From assembly GCA_937928555.1 (NCBI GenBank), contig CALFWR010000079.1, forward strand, positions 1 to 56,234: a stretch of DNA of 56,234 nucleotides. Reading direction: 5' to 3'. The notes beneath the pieces are model-generated. The model saw only the letters and a list, made by a program, of their open reading frames with translations, was not told the DNA's origin and ran no database searches. This DNA is from an uncultured Pirellulaceae bacterium (GTDB taxonomy: Bacteria; Planctomycetota; Planctomycetia; Pirellulales; Pirellulaceae). Made by a program: the position numbers and the translations under genes. How positions within the stretch are numbered: the stretch's first letter is position 1; every line of letters begins with the position of its first letter. Shown here piece after piece: positions 17,858 through 26,538 of the stretch.

Positions 17858-18043
17858 CCCGGATTATTCACGAGGCGTGGGCGTCAGAATCAGTTGAGAC
17901 AGTGATCCGCGACTCTGATGCGATGAACGATCGCTGTGGTTTTCATCTGCTGGATGATTCAAATTTCTTGTTGAAATTCAGTTTTTCCCTTGCCGCTGTT
18001 GGCCAGACGTAGAATCAACGCCCGTCGTCCTGAATAATCCGGG
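17858..18043 (+). mobile_element. MITE subfamily A, complete copy without clear target duplication
   Basis: Both ends are intact (CCCGGATTATTCACGA and TGAATAATCCGGG) and the interior follows the A consensus. The flanks CTTAC and ATTAA do not match, so the target duplication has been lost or the flanks were rearranged. It lies 74 bp after the DUF1559 stop codon. Confidence 0.88.
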
Positions 18044-18659
18044 ATTAAAAACCCTGACTGATTGGGCATCCGGTATTCAGTTCGTTGGTGAAAACGTGGA
18101 AGCGGAAATCGTGAAATGACAATTTGGGATCGAAACCCAAGATGACATGGGCTTTATGCCCGAGGTTGCTGGCGGCAGCAGGAAGCAGATTCCGTTCACG
18201 TTGACACAAGTCGGGTTTGCACGTCGTTGGAGTTTGCACGTGTTGCCCTGGGGTGATGCGGACTCGTCGCTTTGGCGGTTGGGCTAACACAAATCGGGAG
18301 CGATATCTGGAGTTGTTCGCCAGGCAGCTTGATGCGGCCGACGCTCCGTTATCGGACCGGGCCAGCGAGTTCGAGTTCGTGTTCGTGCCTTTGGATGATC
18401 CATCCGCCGATCAGACCGGTTGTTCGTCGGAAAGGCTTTGCAAGGTCTGCGGTTGTTCTTTGATTCCGCATAGGATGACGCCCAAGCCAAGTTGGGCGAC
18501 GGTCATGACTTCAGAGCATCGTCCCAGTTGGCACCCGCGGCATTGACGGTACAAGCTGCTGCAAGTTGCCACCGAAAGCTGGAATCCGCCTGGCAAATCC
18601 GTTACCATCTAGCGTGACCCGGTCGCAGCGCGCGACAAAGTTCAACGCACGATCTATCC
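18044..18659. other. Spacer with unassigned short frames
   Basis: The first 70 bp can be read as a short open frame ending in GIQFVGENVEAEIVK, which recalls the last strand of DUF1559 proteins and may be a remnant of one. The rest has a few short frames (for example 18217-18546) without recognisable domains, ribosome sites or hydrophobic patterns. I do not call a gene here. Confidence 0.4.
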
Positions 18660-19223
18660 GTGTGTGCCAAAACAAGTTCCAGATTGCGATGCCGTCTCAG
18701 TGACACACCGATAGATCGCAATTCGTTATCCCGCTTGAGCAGATTGCTAATTAAACTTCCAAACAAGTTGTCATTGTCGACACTGCTGTGGTTTGTGGCG
18801 TGCGCTGCGTGCTTTTTTGCAGGCTGGTGTTTACCATCTCCACGTACCTATGTGACCCCAATCTCGATGACTCTCTTGCAGCCCAACTTGAAAACACAAA
18901 TTGAACAAGGCTGCCCGTGGCCAACGGAATGGCAATTTGTTTCTCATGGCGGTCTAGATTACGCGATCGGAGTTGAAGACCGTTCCATGTGGAGTCCCTC
19001 CCGCCACAGCCTGTTTGTGTACGCAAAACAGCCAAAATCCAAGGAGTGGTTTTTGCAACTTTCCGTGCCTGATGTCATCGGCGGCGGGCCAATCCGAATG
19101 GAACTTGATGCTAAATCGGGTAAAATGGCATTCCTGCAGGTGACAGGCGCGCTACCGAAACATCTGGATCGAACCATCGCAACGTTTGACACCACTTCGG
19201 TATCTCCGTATTCAGCCAATTGA
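18660..19223 (+). CDS. Single-helix membrane-anchored protein, unknown function
   Basis: The frame of 187 codons starts at GTG; a TTG near 18735 would also keep the key part. The segment LSLSTLLWFVACAACFFAGW is a membrane helix of a type I recall at the N-terminus of many short Pirellulaceae proteins. The outer part (WPTEWQFVSHGGLDYAIG, then SLFVYAKQPKSKEWFLQLSV) is beta-rich without a known domain. No neighbour is close enough to suggest a role. The gene is likely real but its start is uncertain. Confidence 0.55.
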   Translation: MCAKTSSRLRCRLSDTPIDRNSLSRLSRLLIKLPNKLSLSTLLWFVACAACFFAGWCLPSPRTYVTPISMTLLQPNLKTQIEQGCPWPTEWQFVSHGGLDYAIGVEDRSMWSPSRHSLFVYAKQPKSKEWFLQLSVPDVIGGGPIRMELDAKSGKMAFLQVTGALPKHLDRTIATFDTTSVSPYSAN

Positions 19224-19511
19224 AACCTTTGACGTTTTCTGAGGCCGATCGCAACAGATATGAATTTGACATCGTGTAGTGAGGGACGAACGTAGCCGAT
19301 GTTCAAGTTCTCTGTTCAAGAAGACCGTGAGTTGTCTTGGGCTTTTGCTTCTGTGCTGGTGGTAGTTCCATGCTGCCAGCAAGGCCTGTTTTTGAATTGC
19401 CAGACCGCTGCATGGAAGAAGCGATGCAGGTAGTGGCTTCTGGCGATGACTTTTGTAGGCCCGACTATTGAAGTGTTTGGATTGAGAGGGAAATTTCTTG
19501 TAATTGGGCAT
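19212..19511 (-). CDS. Possible small basic protein, doubtful
   Basis: A 99-codon frame starts with ATG at 19511 and has a good AGGAGA ribosome site seven bases upstream. The product is basic and shows no domain or helix pattern that I recognise. Its 3' end overlaps the preceding gene on the other strand by 12 bp. The ribosome site is the main reason to list it. The surrounding 19224-19672 holds nothing else. Confidence 0.25.
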   Translation of the reverse strand: MPNYKKFPSQSKHFNSRAYKSHRQKPLPASLLPCSGLAIQKQALLAAWNYHQHRSKSPRQLTVFLNRELEHRLRSSLTTRCQIHICCDRPQKTSKVSIG

Positions 19512-19672
19512 CAGTCATTCTCCTTGTTGAGTAAAAAACAAAGAGCAGGGATTCTTCAAAAGATCGACTTAACCAAGACAAACTGAACACTGGCGGCAGG
19601 AAATACTTCGCCGCTGCAACGGCTTACTTGAACAATGGGATGCACGTGTGTGAGGTTGGCTGGTTGTTTGAG

Positions 19673-19859
19673 CCCGGATTACTCACGACGACGGGCGTTG
19701 GTTCTACGTCTGGTCAACGGGAGTAACTGAAAAGATGAATTTTAACAAGAATTGCGAATCATCCGGTGGATGAAAACTACAGCGACTGTTTCATCGCATC
19801 AGAGATGCGGATAACTGTTGGAACTGATTCTGACGCCCACGCCTCGTGAACAATCCGGG
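19673..19859 (-). mobile_element. MITE subfamily A, complete copy in reverse orientation
   Basis: Read on the minus strand it follows the A consensus from one terminal repeat to the other. The flanks are the perfect pentamer TTGAG (19668-19672 and 19860-19864). Between 19860 and the aldolase start no further gene is seen; a near-repeat of the form GGGACTTACGTCCCTCGGCTCACTT occurs twice (19877 and 19956). Confidence 0.92.
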
Positions 19860-20087
19860 TTGAGGAGTAGCTACCGGGGGACTTACGTCCCTCGGCTCAC
19901 TTGGGCGTTGCGGCTTGGGAAATAGCGACGGTTGGTTCAGGGAAAATTGTTACCCGGGGACTCACGTCTCTGGGCTCACTTTGTTTTGGTCGCTTTTTTG
20001 GCTCGCCTTTGTGGTTCACGGTGTTTGCCGGGCCGGCTTGCTTGCCCTTGGTCACGAGGGCAGCGGAAGCTGTTATCATTTTCTACC

Positions 20088-21113
20088 ATGATTGATCTAA
20101 GAAGCGACACACTGACAAAGCCCTGCCCGGAAATGCGGCAGGCGATGGCGAATGCAGAAGTCAACGATGACGTGATCGATATCGATCCAACCGTCGAGCG
20201 ACTCGAGCAAAAGGTTGCCGACCTGCTGGGCAAGGAAACTGCGGTCTTCATGCCTTCGGGTACGATGACCAACCAGGTTGCGTTGCGGTTGCACTGCCGT
20301 GCTGGCGATGAGTTTATCTGCGAGTCCGGTTGTCATATCTTCAACTACGAGCAGGGAGCTTTCGCGCAGTTGAGCGGTTTGGTTGCCAAGACCGTCGCTG
20401 GCGAGGGAAAGGTTCTGAAAAAAGATCAGTTGGTGAACTTGATCAACCCGGACAATGAACACGCGGTGCGAACAAAGCTGGTTTGTTTGGAAAACACGCA
20501 CAATAAAGGCGGCGGCGTGGTGCTGCCCTCTGAGGGCGTGGCTGAAATCGCTACCTGGGCGAAAGAGAATTCGCTGGCGATGCACCTGGATGGGGCTCGG
20601 TTGTTCAACGCCGTTGTGCAGTCCAAAAAAACGGCTGCTGATTGGGCAAGGCACTTTGACACCGTTAGTGTTTGCTTTAGCAAAGGCCTTGGGGCGCCGG
20701 TGGGGTCGGCGTTGGCGGGTCCGTTGTCGATGCGAAAAGAAATGGTTCGCAACCGGAAGGTCTTTGGCGGCGGCATGCGTCAGTCAGGGATCATTGCCGC
20801 GGGGGCATTGTTTGCGATTGAGAACAATGTTGAGCGATTGGTTCTGGATCACGCGAACGCGGCCAGTTTTGCGGCGGTGGTGGATCAGCATGCGAATCTG
20901 CATGTGGATTTGGAAAAGGTGCATACCAATATCGTGATTTTTCGCGTCGATCCGGAGATTGGTTCAGCGAAAGAGTTTGTTGACCGCTGCGAAGCGGCGG
21001 GGGTGTGGATGTATCCGTTTAGCCACGATACGGTTCGTGCGGTGATGCATCTGCATATTTCGGACAGTGATGCGCGGCGGGCGGGTGAGATTGTTTGTGA
21101 GGTGGCAAAGTAG
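20088..21113 (+). CDS. ltaE: Low-specificity L-threonine aldolase
   Basis: This PLP enzyme cleaves L-threonine or allo-threonine to glycine and acetaldehyde. It begins MIDLRSDTLTKPCPEMRQAM, the classic start, and has PSGTMTNQVAL, LENTHNKGGG, HLDGARLFNA and the PLP-binding CFSKGLGAPVGS with K199. The 341-residue length is normal. I chose the ATG at 20088; the longer frame from 19932 adds 52 residues of low-quality sequence. The 3' end is followed within three bases by two GGCACAC-type hairpins. It is convergent with mscS. Confidence 0.95.
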   Translation: MIDLRSDTLTKPCPEMRQAMANAEVNDDVIDIDPTVERLEQKVADLLGKETAVFMPSGTMTNQVALRLHCRAGDEFICESGCHIFNYEQGAFAQLSGLVAKTVAGEGKVLKKDQLVNLINPDNEHAVRTKLVCLENTHNKGGGVVLPSEGVAEIATWAKENSLAMHLDGARLFNAVVQSKKTAADWARHFDTVSVCFSKGLGAPVGSALAGPLSMRKEMVRNRKVFGGGMRQSGIIAAGALFAIENNVERLVLDHANAASFAAVVDQHANLHVDLEKVHTNIVIFRVDPEIGSAKEFVDRCEAAGVWMYPFSHDTVRAVMHLHISDSDARRAGEIVCEVAK

Positions 21114-21115
21114 TA

Positions 21116-21165
21116 GGCACACTCCGTGTGCCGTTTGTTAGAGTAGTAGGCACACTCCGTGTGCC
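21116..21165 (+). repeat. Two GGCACACTCCGTGTGCC hairpins after ltaE
   Basis: Perfect 7-bp arms around a 3-base loop occur at 21116-21132 and 21149-21165, separated by GTTTGTTAGAGTAGTA. Their orientation is opposite to the four copies at 21438-21586, so the two groups face each other around an A-type MITE. They may form transcript-end structures for ltaE. Confidence 0.85.
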
Positions 21166-21234
21166 GTTTGTTTTGTGGGAGGCGGCTGCAAGCCACAACC
21201 ACTTTCTGGGTGTCGCACGGGGGGTGCGTGTTAT

Positions 21235-21421
21235 CCCGGATTATTCGCGAGGCGTGGGCGTCAGAATCAGTTGAGATAGTGATCGGTTAATCTGATGCGA
21301 TGCAACGATCGCTGTGGTTTTCATCTACCAGACGATTTGCATTCCTTGTTGAAATTCAGTTTTTCTCTTGCTCCTGTTGGCCAAACGTAGAATCAACGCC
21401 CGTCGTCGTGAATAATCCGGG
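21235..21421 (+). mobile_element. MITE subfamily A, complete copy
   Basis: The ends are CCCGGATTATTCGCGA (one change) and GTGAATAATCCGGG. The flanks are GTTAT and GTTGT, a 4/5 match. It sits between the two oppositely oriented hairpin groups. Confidence 0.9.
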
Positions 21422-21431
21422 GTTGTGTTTG

Positions 21432-21594
21432 CTCGACGGCACACGGAGTGTGCCTACTACGTTGGGCTGTTTTGGCTCGACGGCACACGGAGTGTGCCTA
21501 CTACGATGGGCTGTTTTGGCTCGACGGCACACGGAGTGTGCCTACTACGATGGGCTGTTTTGGCTCGACGGCACACGGAGTGTGCCTACTACTA
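21432..21594 (+). repeat. Four-unit 44-bp tandem array containing GGCACACGGAGTGTGCC
   Basis: Units begin at 21432, 21476, 21520 and 21564 with an exact 44-bp period. Each carries the hairpin GGCACACGGAGTGTGCC (at 21438, 21482, 21526 and 21570), and units are nearly identical across their full length, including the CTACTACGATGGGCTGTTTT part. The array ends four bases before the mscS stop codon. It is not a CRISPR array, because the sequence between hairpins is constant. Confidence 0.92.
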
Positions 21595-21597
21595 TCT

Positions 21598-22608
21598 TTA
21601 GGCGGCTTTGGCCAGGAGTTTGCCGCCGACGTGAACGTCCAGTTGTGGATAAGGAATGCTGATTCCGACGCGGTCGAGCTCGTTCTTTGCGGCGGCGGTA
21701 AGTTGCTCACGGACGCCCCAGTAGTCGTTTGGGTTGCACCAGACGCGAAGTTGCCAGTCAACCGAAGAACCGCCCAGTTCCATCAGGTAAACCTGGCCCG
21801 CAGGGGCGGCCTCGGGTGTGCATGTAACGACAGCACGTTGCAAGGCGGTGCGGGTGACTTCAAGGTCCGCGCTGTAGCAGGCTCCGACGTTAACATCCAC
21901 TCGGCGGACTTCGTTACGCGTGTAATTTTCAAGCTTGCTGCCAAAGATCTCGCCGTTGGGGACGATCACGTGGCGGTTGTCGACGGTGTTGATTCGCGTG
22001 GTGAACAAATCGATTTCTTCAACGGTTCCTTCTGTGTCCGCAACCACGATGTAGTCGCTGACTTTGAAAGGGCGGAATATCAACAGCATTACGCCGGACG
22101 CAAAGTGACTGAGGGTGCCCTGAAGCGCCATGCCGACCGCGAAACCGGCAGCGGCCAGGATTGCTGTCACGCTCGTTAGCCCGACGCCAGCACTTTGGAG
22201 CACACCAAGGGCAACGACCAGCATGATCAGGTTGCGGACGGCTTTGGTGAGGAAGCGGCCGAGCGTCACGTCGACTTTTTCTTCGACTTTTCTGCCGACG
22301 AACCGTCCGATCATCGATGCGATTGTCCAGGCAAGGTACAGGCCTGCAAGGATCATCAGTGCGGGTGCGATGTAGTTTCTGACCAGGACGTTGATGGCAT
22401 CCATGTCGCCTTTGGTAACTGCATCTTTGATCAATTTGGCGATGTCTCCAGCGGCAGCTTCGGCCTTTTTGGTGGCTTCGGTCGTTGCCGCTTTGACGTT
22501 ATCATCGGCAAAAGCTGTTGTCGGCATTGCCAGCACAGTGGCAGCAAGCCAGAGAACAAGGATAGCAGGTTTGATTTGGCAGGCGAATTTTCGGACGAAG
22601 GACATCAC
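21598..22608 (-). CDS. MscS-family small-conductance mechanosensitive channel
   Basis: This 336-residue protein has a signal peptide (VLWLAATVLAMPTTAFAD), an amphipathic Ala/Lys segment, three helices, and the pore helix LTSVTAILAAAGFAVGMALQGTLSHFASG typical of MscS. The beta domain follows with FRPFKVSDYI, GTVEEIDLFTTRI and VPNGEIFGSKLENYT, then the alpha/beta C-terminus. The channel would release solutes under osmotic downshock. Length is close to E. coli MscS plus the N-terminal extension. It is convergent with ltaE and divergent from flhA, with 225 bp between. Confidence 0.94.
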   Translation of the reverse strand: MMSFVRKFACQIKPAILVLWLAATVLAMPTTAFADDNVKAATTEATKKAEAAAGDIAKLIKDAVTKGDMDAINVLVRNYIAPALMILAGLYLAWTIASMIGRFVGRKVEEKVDVTLGRFLTKAVRNLIMLVVALGVLQSAGVGLTSVTAILAAAGFAVGMALQGTLSHFASGVMLLIFRPFKVSDYIVVADTEGTVEEIDLFTTRINTVDNRHVIVPNGEIFGSKLENYTRNEVRRVDVNVGACYSADLEVTRTALQRAVVTCTPEAAPAGQVYLMELGGSSVDWQLRVWCNPNDYWGVREQLTAAAKNELDRVGISIPYPQLDVHVGGKLLAKAA

Positions 22609-22833
22609 GGCTTCCGGGGGGCGAAGACGACATAAACTGAATTTCGCGGGGAGTTTAGAGATTCAACGCTGGCGATCAAGGTCAATCGAAGCCAGGACAA
22701 GCGTTCTGGTGTCGGATGCGATACGCCGGACGGTGATGGCGTGCTGCAGAAATGCGATTTGACAACTTCTCTGGACCCCGTTGGCGATCCGAATTACCTT
22801 TCGTGGGTAAAACTGCGGTAGCTGGAAGTGGAA

Positions 22834-24906
22834 ATGGATTTCGCAAAACGCTGGACAGACTTTTTGATTCCAATCGGGCTGATTGCCTGTTTGACGGTAA
22901 TTCTCGTACCGCTCCCCCCTGCCCTGATGGATGTGCTGTTGGCAGCCAACCTGACCGCAGCGGTGGTGATGGTGTTGGCGGTGGTTTATGCCAAAACGCC
23001 GATGGAGCTGAGCCTGTTTCCGACGTTTTTGTTGGGGGCGACGTTGGCACGGTTGGCCTTGAACGTCGGCACGACGCGTTTGATTCTTACGCGGGGTCAC
23101 CTGGATCAAGAGCAGGCAGCGGGCAGCGTCGTTGCCAGCTTTTCCAGTTTCGTCACTGGCGACTCTTTGGCCGTAGGACTGGTGATCTTTGCGATCATCG
23201 TTGTGGTTCAGTTCGTCGTCATTGCGCGTGGTGCGACGCGGATCAGTGAAGTGAGTGCGCGATTTTCCCTGGACGGAATGCCGGGAAAGCAGATGGCAAT
23301 CGAAGCGGAGTTGAGCGCCGGCACGATCGATGCGCAGCAGGCTCGGGAACTGCGGCGTGCTGCGGGCGAACAGGCGGACTTTTACGGCGGCATGGACGGT
23401 GCCAGCAAATTTGTCAAAGGCGATGCGATCGCGGGCGTGGCGATCACGTTAATCAATATCGTGGGTGGCCTTGTGATTGGGCTTTCGCAAGGCATGGACT
23501 TAAGCGGTGCGGCGTCGACATTCACGAAGCTTACCATCGGCGATGGGCTGGTAAGCCAGATTCCTGCCCTGCTGGTGGCGGTTGCTGCTGGCGTCTTGGT
23601 CACCCGGGCTCAGCGTCCGGTGGATCTTTCGCGCGAAGCGGTCAGTCAGATATCCAAGCCGATCGTGTTGGTGACCGCGGCGGTCTTTTTGGGCCTGATG
23701 GTTCTGACGGACTTGCCAGCGGTTCCGTTGCTTGCCATCGCGGCGGGATGTTTAGCGTTTGCGTGGTTTGCGAATCAGCAAAATGAATCGCAGTTCAGTC
23801 AGGCAGAAGCAGAAAAGCCACCGGTGGCCAGCGAGCCGACATTGGATCGCCTGTTGCAAAATGATTTGATTGCGATTGAGCTGGGGGTGGACTTGATTCC
23901 GCTGGCAGACTCGAGCCGGGAAGGCCGATTGCTGCCGCTGCTGAGTGCGGCGAGGCAGAAAATCGCGGCGGAAATGGGGATTGTGTTGCCACGAATTCGC
24001 GTGCGGGACAACCTTTCGCTGGCTCGCAAAGAGTACCGGATCATGATTCAGGGCAACGCCGTTGACCGTGGGACGCTGGAGCCCAGTCGTGTGCTGGCGG
24101 TGGACTTTGGACATGCCAGCAAGCCACTGCCTGACGGTGTGGTGGTCGGATTGGTGCAGGAGAACATCGCCCAGCCCGGGTACTGGATCGAGCCAGAATC
24201 GTGGGAAAGTGCGGAGCTTGCCGGATACCGGGTCAGGACATCGGGCGAAGTGTTGGCAGAGCAGTTGAAGAAACGATCGGGCGAGTTCGCTCGTGAGCTG
24301 TTGACTCGTGATGCGACAAGCCAGTTGGTTGATGAACTGAAAAAGTCATCGCCGGCGATCGTTAACGGCGTGATACCGGAGGTTCTTTCGTTGGGCGGCG
24401 TGCAGAAAGTGCTGCAAGGTTTGCTTGCAGAAGGCGTTTCGATTCGGCCGCTGCATTTGATATTTGAAACCATTGGAGCCGAAGAACCGGGAACGGATCT
24501 TCACCAGCTGATTGAAAAAGTCCGCGTGCCGTTGGGGCGGCACATCGTCAGTCAGCTTTCGGCGCACCCCGATGATCCGATCGGCGTGTTTGCGATTTCA
24601 GAAGAGCTACAGAATCGGGTTGCCTGTTCGTGGCAGCCGGAAAGGCAGCGATTGGATCTGACGCCTACGATTGCGGAAATGTTGGTCATGGCGATGAGCG
24701 ACGCGGCTCAGCGGATGTCGGCTGCTGGAATTCGCCCGGTCGCGTTTGTGGATCAGGAGATTCGTGGCGCGATTGCACATTTGACCAGACGCGTTCCAGA
24801 GCCAATTTTTGTGCTCGGGAGCGAAGAAGCTGGCAGTGCGGGATTGCGGGTCTTTGGCGAGATCACCACGGAGCAGCTTTCACGGATGGAGCAATCTGCA
24901 GCTTAG
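22834..24906 (+). CDS. flhA: Flagellar export apparatus protein FlhA
   Basis: This 690-residue membrane component of the flagellar type III export gate has about eight N-terminal helices with ANLTAAVVMVLAVVYAKTPMELSLFPTFLL, LARLALNVGTTRLIL, and the conserved cytoplasmic loop FSLDGMPGKQMAIEAELSAG and FYGGMDGASKFVKGDAIAG. The C-terminal soluble domain contains FETIG and VPLGRHIVSQL. Length matches FlhA; related injectisome proteins are similar, but the nearby sigma-28 and FlgM genes favour flagella. The ATG at 22834 has GGAA six bases upstream; GTG at 22828 is possible. flhF and flhG, often next to flhA, are not here. Confidence 0.95.
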   Translation: MDFAKRWTDFLIPIGLIACLTVILVPLPPALMDVLLAANLTAAVVMVLAVVYAKTPMELSLFPTFLLGATLARLALNVGTTRLILTRGHLDQEQAAGSVVASFSSFVTGDSLAVGLVIFAIIVVVQFVVIARGATRISEVSARFSLDGMPGKQMAIEAELSAGTIDAQQARELRRAAGEQADFYGGMDGASKFVKGDAIAGVAITLINIVGGLVIGLSQGMDLSGAASTFTKLTIGDGLVSQIPALLVAVAAGVLVTRAQRPVDLSREAVSQISKPIVLVTAAVFLGLMVLTDLPAVPLLAIAAGCLAFAWFANQQNESQFSQAEAEKPPVASEPTLDRLLQNDLIAIELGVDLIPLADSSREGRLLPLLSAARQKIAAEMGIVLPRIRVRDNLSLARKEYRIMIQGNAVDRGTLEPSRVLAVDFGHASKPLPDGVVVGLVQENIAQPGYWIEPESWESAELAGYRVRTSGEVLAEQLKKRSGEFARELLTRDATSQLVDELKKSSPAIVNGVIPEVLSLGGVQKVLQGLLAEGVSIRPLHLIFETIGAEEPGTDLHQLIEKVRVPLGRHIVSQLSAHPDDPIGVFAISEELQNRVACSWQPERQRLDLTPTIAEMLVMAMSDAAQRMSAAGIRPVAFVDQEIRGAIAHLTRRVPEPIFVLGSEEAGSAGLRVFGEITTEQLSRMEQSAA

Positions 24907-24929
24907 AGCAGCGAGATGGTTGTGTGGCT

Positions 24930-24950
24930 CGACTCTTCGAGTCGATTTTC
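24930..24950 (+). terminator. Hairpin after flhA
   Basis: CGACTC-TTC-GAGTCG forms a perfect 6-bp stem with a 3-base loop and is followed by ATTTTCT. The stem is short and the T-tract weak, so termination is probable rather than certain. Confidence 0.55.
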
Positions 24951-25445
24951 TACGCGTGGGCAAGGCGAGCTGCTTTGGTAGGTGGGCTATTAAAGGTCGC
25001 GGGACGGACAAACCGGTGCCAGCAAGCAGCGGGCATCGTTGGTGCTTGCTCTTGCTCTTGCTCTTGCTGTTGCGCAGGGACGGATCAGAATTGCTTTGAG
25101 CGCACGCAAACTCTACTTGTTCAGAAAATTGATGTTTTTGCGTCAATATCTCAAGCGACGTTTCCGATAAAACCCAATGCTATTCCGTCGGCGTTTGTCG
25201 CTGCGCGGAAGTTGGCGTACGTGTAGCTTTTCCCGGAATCCCTTCACTGCGAATCTCGCAAAAGTCTGAACTTTGTAAATTGTTCATTGACGCCAGGAAG
25301 TGATTTTTGATAACTACGCCCTGTCAGATTGGACCTGGATGGTTCGCTCTGGTCCCCCGACGTAGTCGGAGAGAAAATTACACACCACGACCCGTCGGCT
25401 TGCTGGCGGATCAGGAAATATCGCGTGCCAATCACGGAGGATTGA
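24951..25445. other. Leader region of the sigma factor gene
   Basis: These 495 bp show no coding frame. A hexamer run of CTTGCT units lies at 25044-25071. The presence of a ribosome site (GGAGG) just before 25446 and no gene suggests that this region contains the promoter and leader of the sigma gene; the hexamer run could vary in copy number by slippage. Confidence 0.5.
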
Positions 25446-26237
25446 ATGGCGACGACCGTTGCAAAAAACGACGAAATTTTTGAAGTCTGGAAAAAGTACA
25501 AACCAGATTGCAATGACAAGCAACTTCGAAACGTCCTGATGGAGCGTTACTTCCCATTGGTGAAGTACAACGGAGAAAGGATCTGGCAACGCCTCCCTGA
25601 CGGCGTTGAGCTTGATGACCTCATCTCGGCAGGAGTCTTTGGGTTGATGGATGCCATCGACGCCTTTGACCTCGAGCGTGGCGTCAAGTTTGAGACGTAT
25701 TGCGTGCCCCGTATTCGTGGTGCGATGCTTGATGAACTTCGAACCATGGACTGGGTTCCCCGTCTGGTTCGATCCAAGGCCAGCAAGGTTGCCAACGCGA
25801 CCAAGCGTCTGGAAACCAAAATGGGCCGCAAGCCAACGATCCAAGAGCTTGCCGTGCAGTTGGAAATGACTGTTCCGGAAGCGGAAAAAATGATGCGTGA
25901 CGCCAACGCGGTGGGCCTGGTCAGCCTGAACAAGAAATGGTACGAGACCGACAGCTACAAGGACGTTCGCGAGATCGACATTCTGGAAGACAAAAAGGGT
26001 GAAGACCCGACACGTCGCATCCAGAAGAATGACTTGATGCGATTGGTAACAAAGGGGCTCAACCGCAACGAGCGATTGATCATTATCCTTTATTACTACG
26101 AAGAGTTGACCATGAAAGAGATTGGTGCGACTTTGGATTTGAGCGAAAGCCGCGTCAGCCAGATGCACAGCAGCATCGTGCAGCGGCTTCAGCATCAGCT
26201 TGGTGCTCGCCGTGGCGAGTTTGGCAAGCGACGCTAG
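25446..26237 (+). CDS. fliA: RNA polymerase sigma factor, FliA/WhiG (sigma-28) family
   Basis: This 263-residue sigma-70-type factor has region 2 (RYFPLVKYNGERIWQRLP, VELDDLISAGVFGLMDAIDA, FETYCVPRIRGAMLDELR), region 3 (GRKPTIQELAVQLEM) and region 4 (MKEIGATLDLSESRVSQMHS). RIRGAMLDELR and SESRVSQ are typical of the FliA group, which directs late flagellar promoters. A GGAGG sits at good spacing before the ATG, and a strong terminator follows. Nearby flhA and a FlgM-like anti-sigma gene support the flagellar assignment. Confidence 0.94.
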   Translation: MATTVAKNDEIFEVWKKYKPDCNDKQLRNVLMERYFPLVKYNGERIWQRLPDGVELDDLISAGVFGLMDAIDAFDLERGVKFETYCVPRIRGAMLDELRTMDWVPRLVRSKASKVANATKRLETKMGRKPTIQELAVQLEMTVPEAEKMMRDANAVGLVSLNKKWYETDSYKDVREIDILEDKKGEDPTRRIQKNDLMRLVTKGLNRNERLIIILYYYEELTMKEIGATLDLSESRVSQMHSSIVQRLQHQLGARRGEFGKRR

Positions 26238-26258
26238 AGAATTTTGAGATTGCAAGAG

Positions 26259-26289
26259 AAAAGGCCACTGGGATTCAGTGGCCTTTTTT
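26259..26289 (+). terminator. Rho-independent terminator of the sigma gene
   Basis: The stem GGCCACTG/CAGTGGCC around GGATT is perfect, preceded by A residues and followed by a T-tract (TTTTTT). It lies 22 bp after the stop codon. Confidence 0.95.
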
Positions 26290-26304
26290 CGTGGGGTATT
26301 TGAT

Positions 26305-26490
26305 CCCGGATTATTCACGAGGCGTGGGCGTCAGAATCAGTTGAGACAGTGATCGGTTATCTGATGCGATGCAACGATCGCTTTGGTTTTCATCTACCAG
26401 ACGATTTACGTTCCTTGTTGAAACTCAGCTTTTCCCTTGCTCCGGTTGGCCAGACGTCGAATCAACGCCCGTCGTCGTGAATAATCCGGG
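26305..26490 (+). mobile_element. MITE subfamily A, complete copy
   Basis: Both terminal repeats are intact and the interior follows the A consensus. The flanks TTGAT and GTAAG do not match, so the duplication is lost. It lies between the sigma terminator and the convergent unknown gene. Confidence 0.9.
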
Positions 26491-26538
26491 GTAAGGTTTG
26501 GTGGGATGTTTGAGTGGTTGGGAAGCCCTTGTTCCGGC

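Noticed and set aside
18217..18546. 109-codon frame between the DUF1559 and membrane protein genes
   Set aside because: No ribosome site, hydrophobic pattern or motif, and its composition is like the surrounding non-coding DNA.
21432..21594. Four regularly spaced repeats that look like a short CRISPR array
   Set aside because: The sequence between the hairpins is the same in every unit, so there are no variable spacers, and no cas gene is nearby. It is a simple tandem array.
25314..26318. 334-codon open frame on the minus strand over the sigma factor gene
   Set aside because: It starts inside the MITE (MNNPG) and runs antisense to a clear sigma-28 gene and its terminator.
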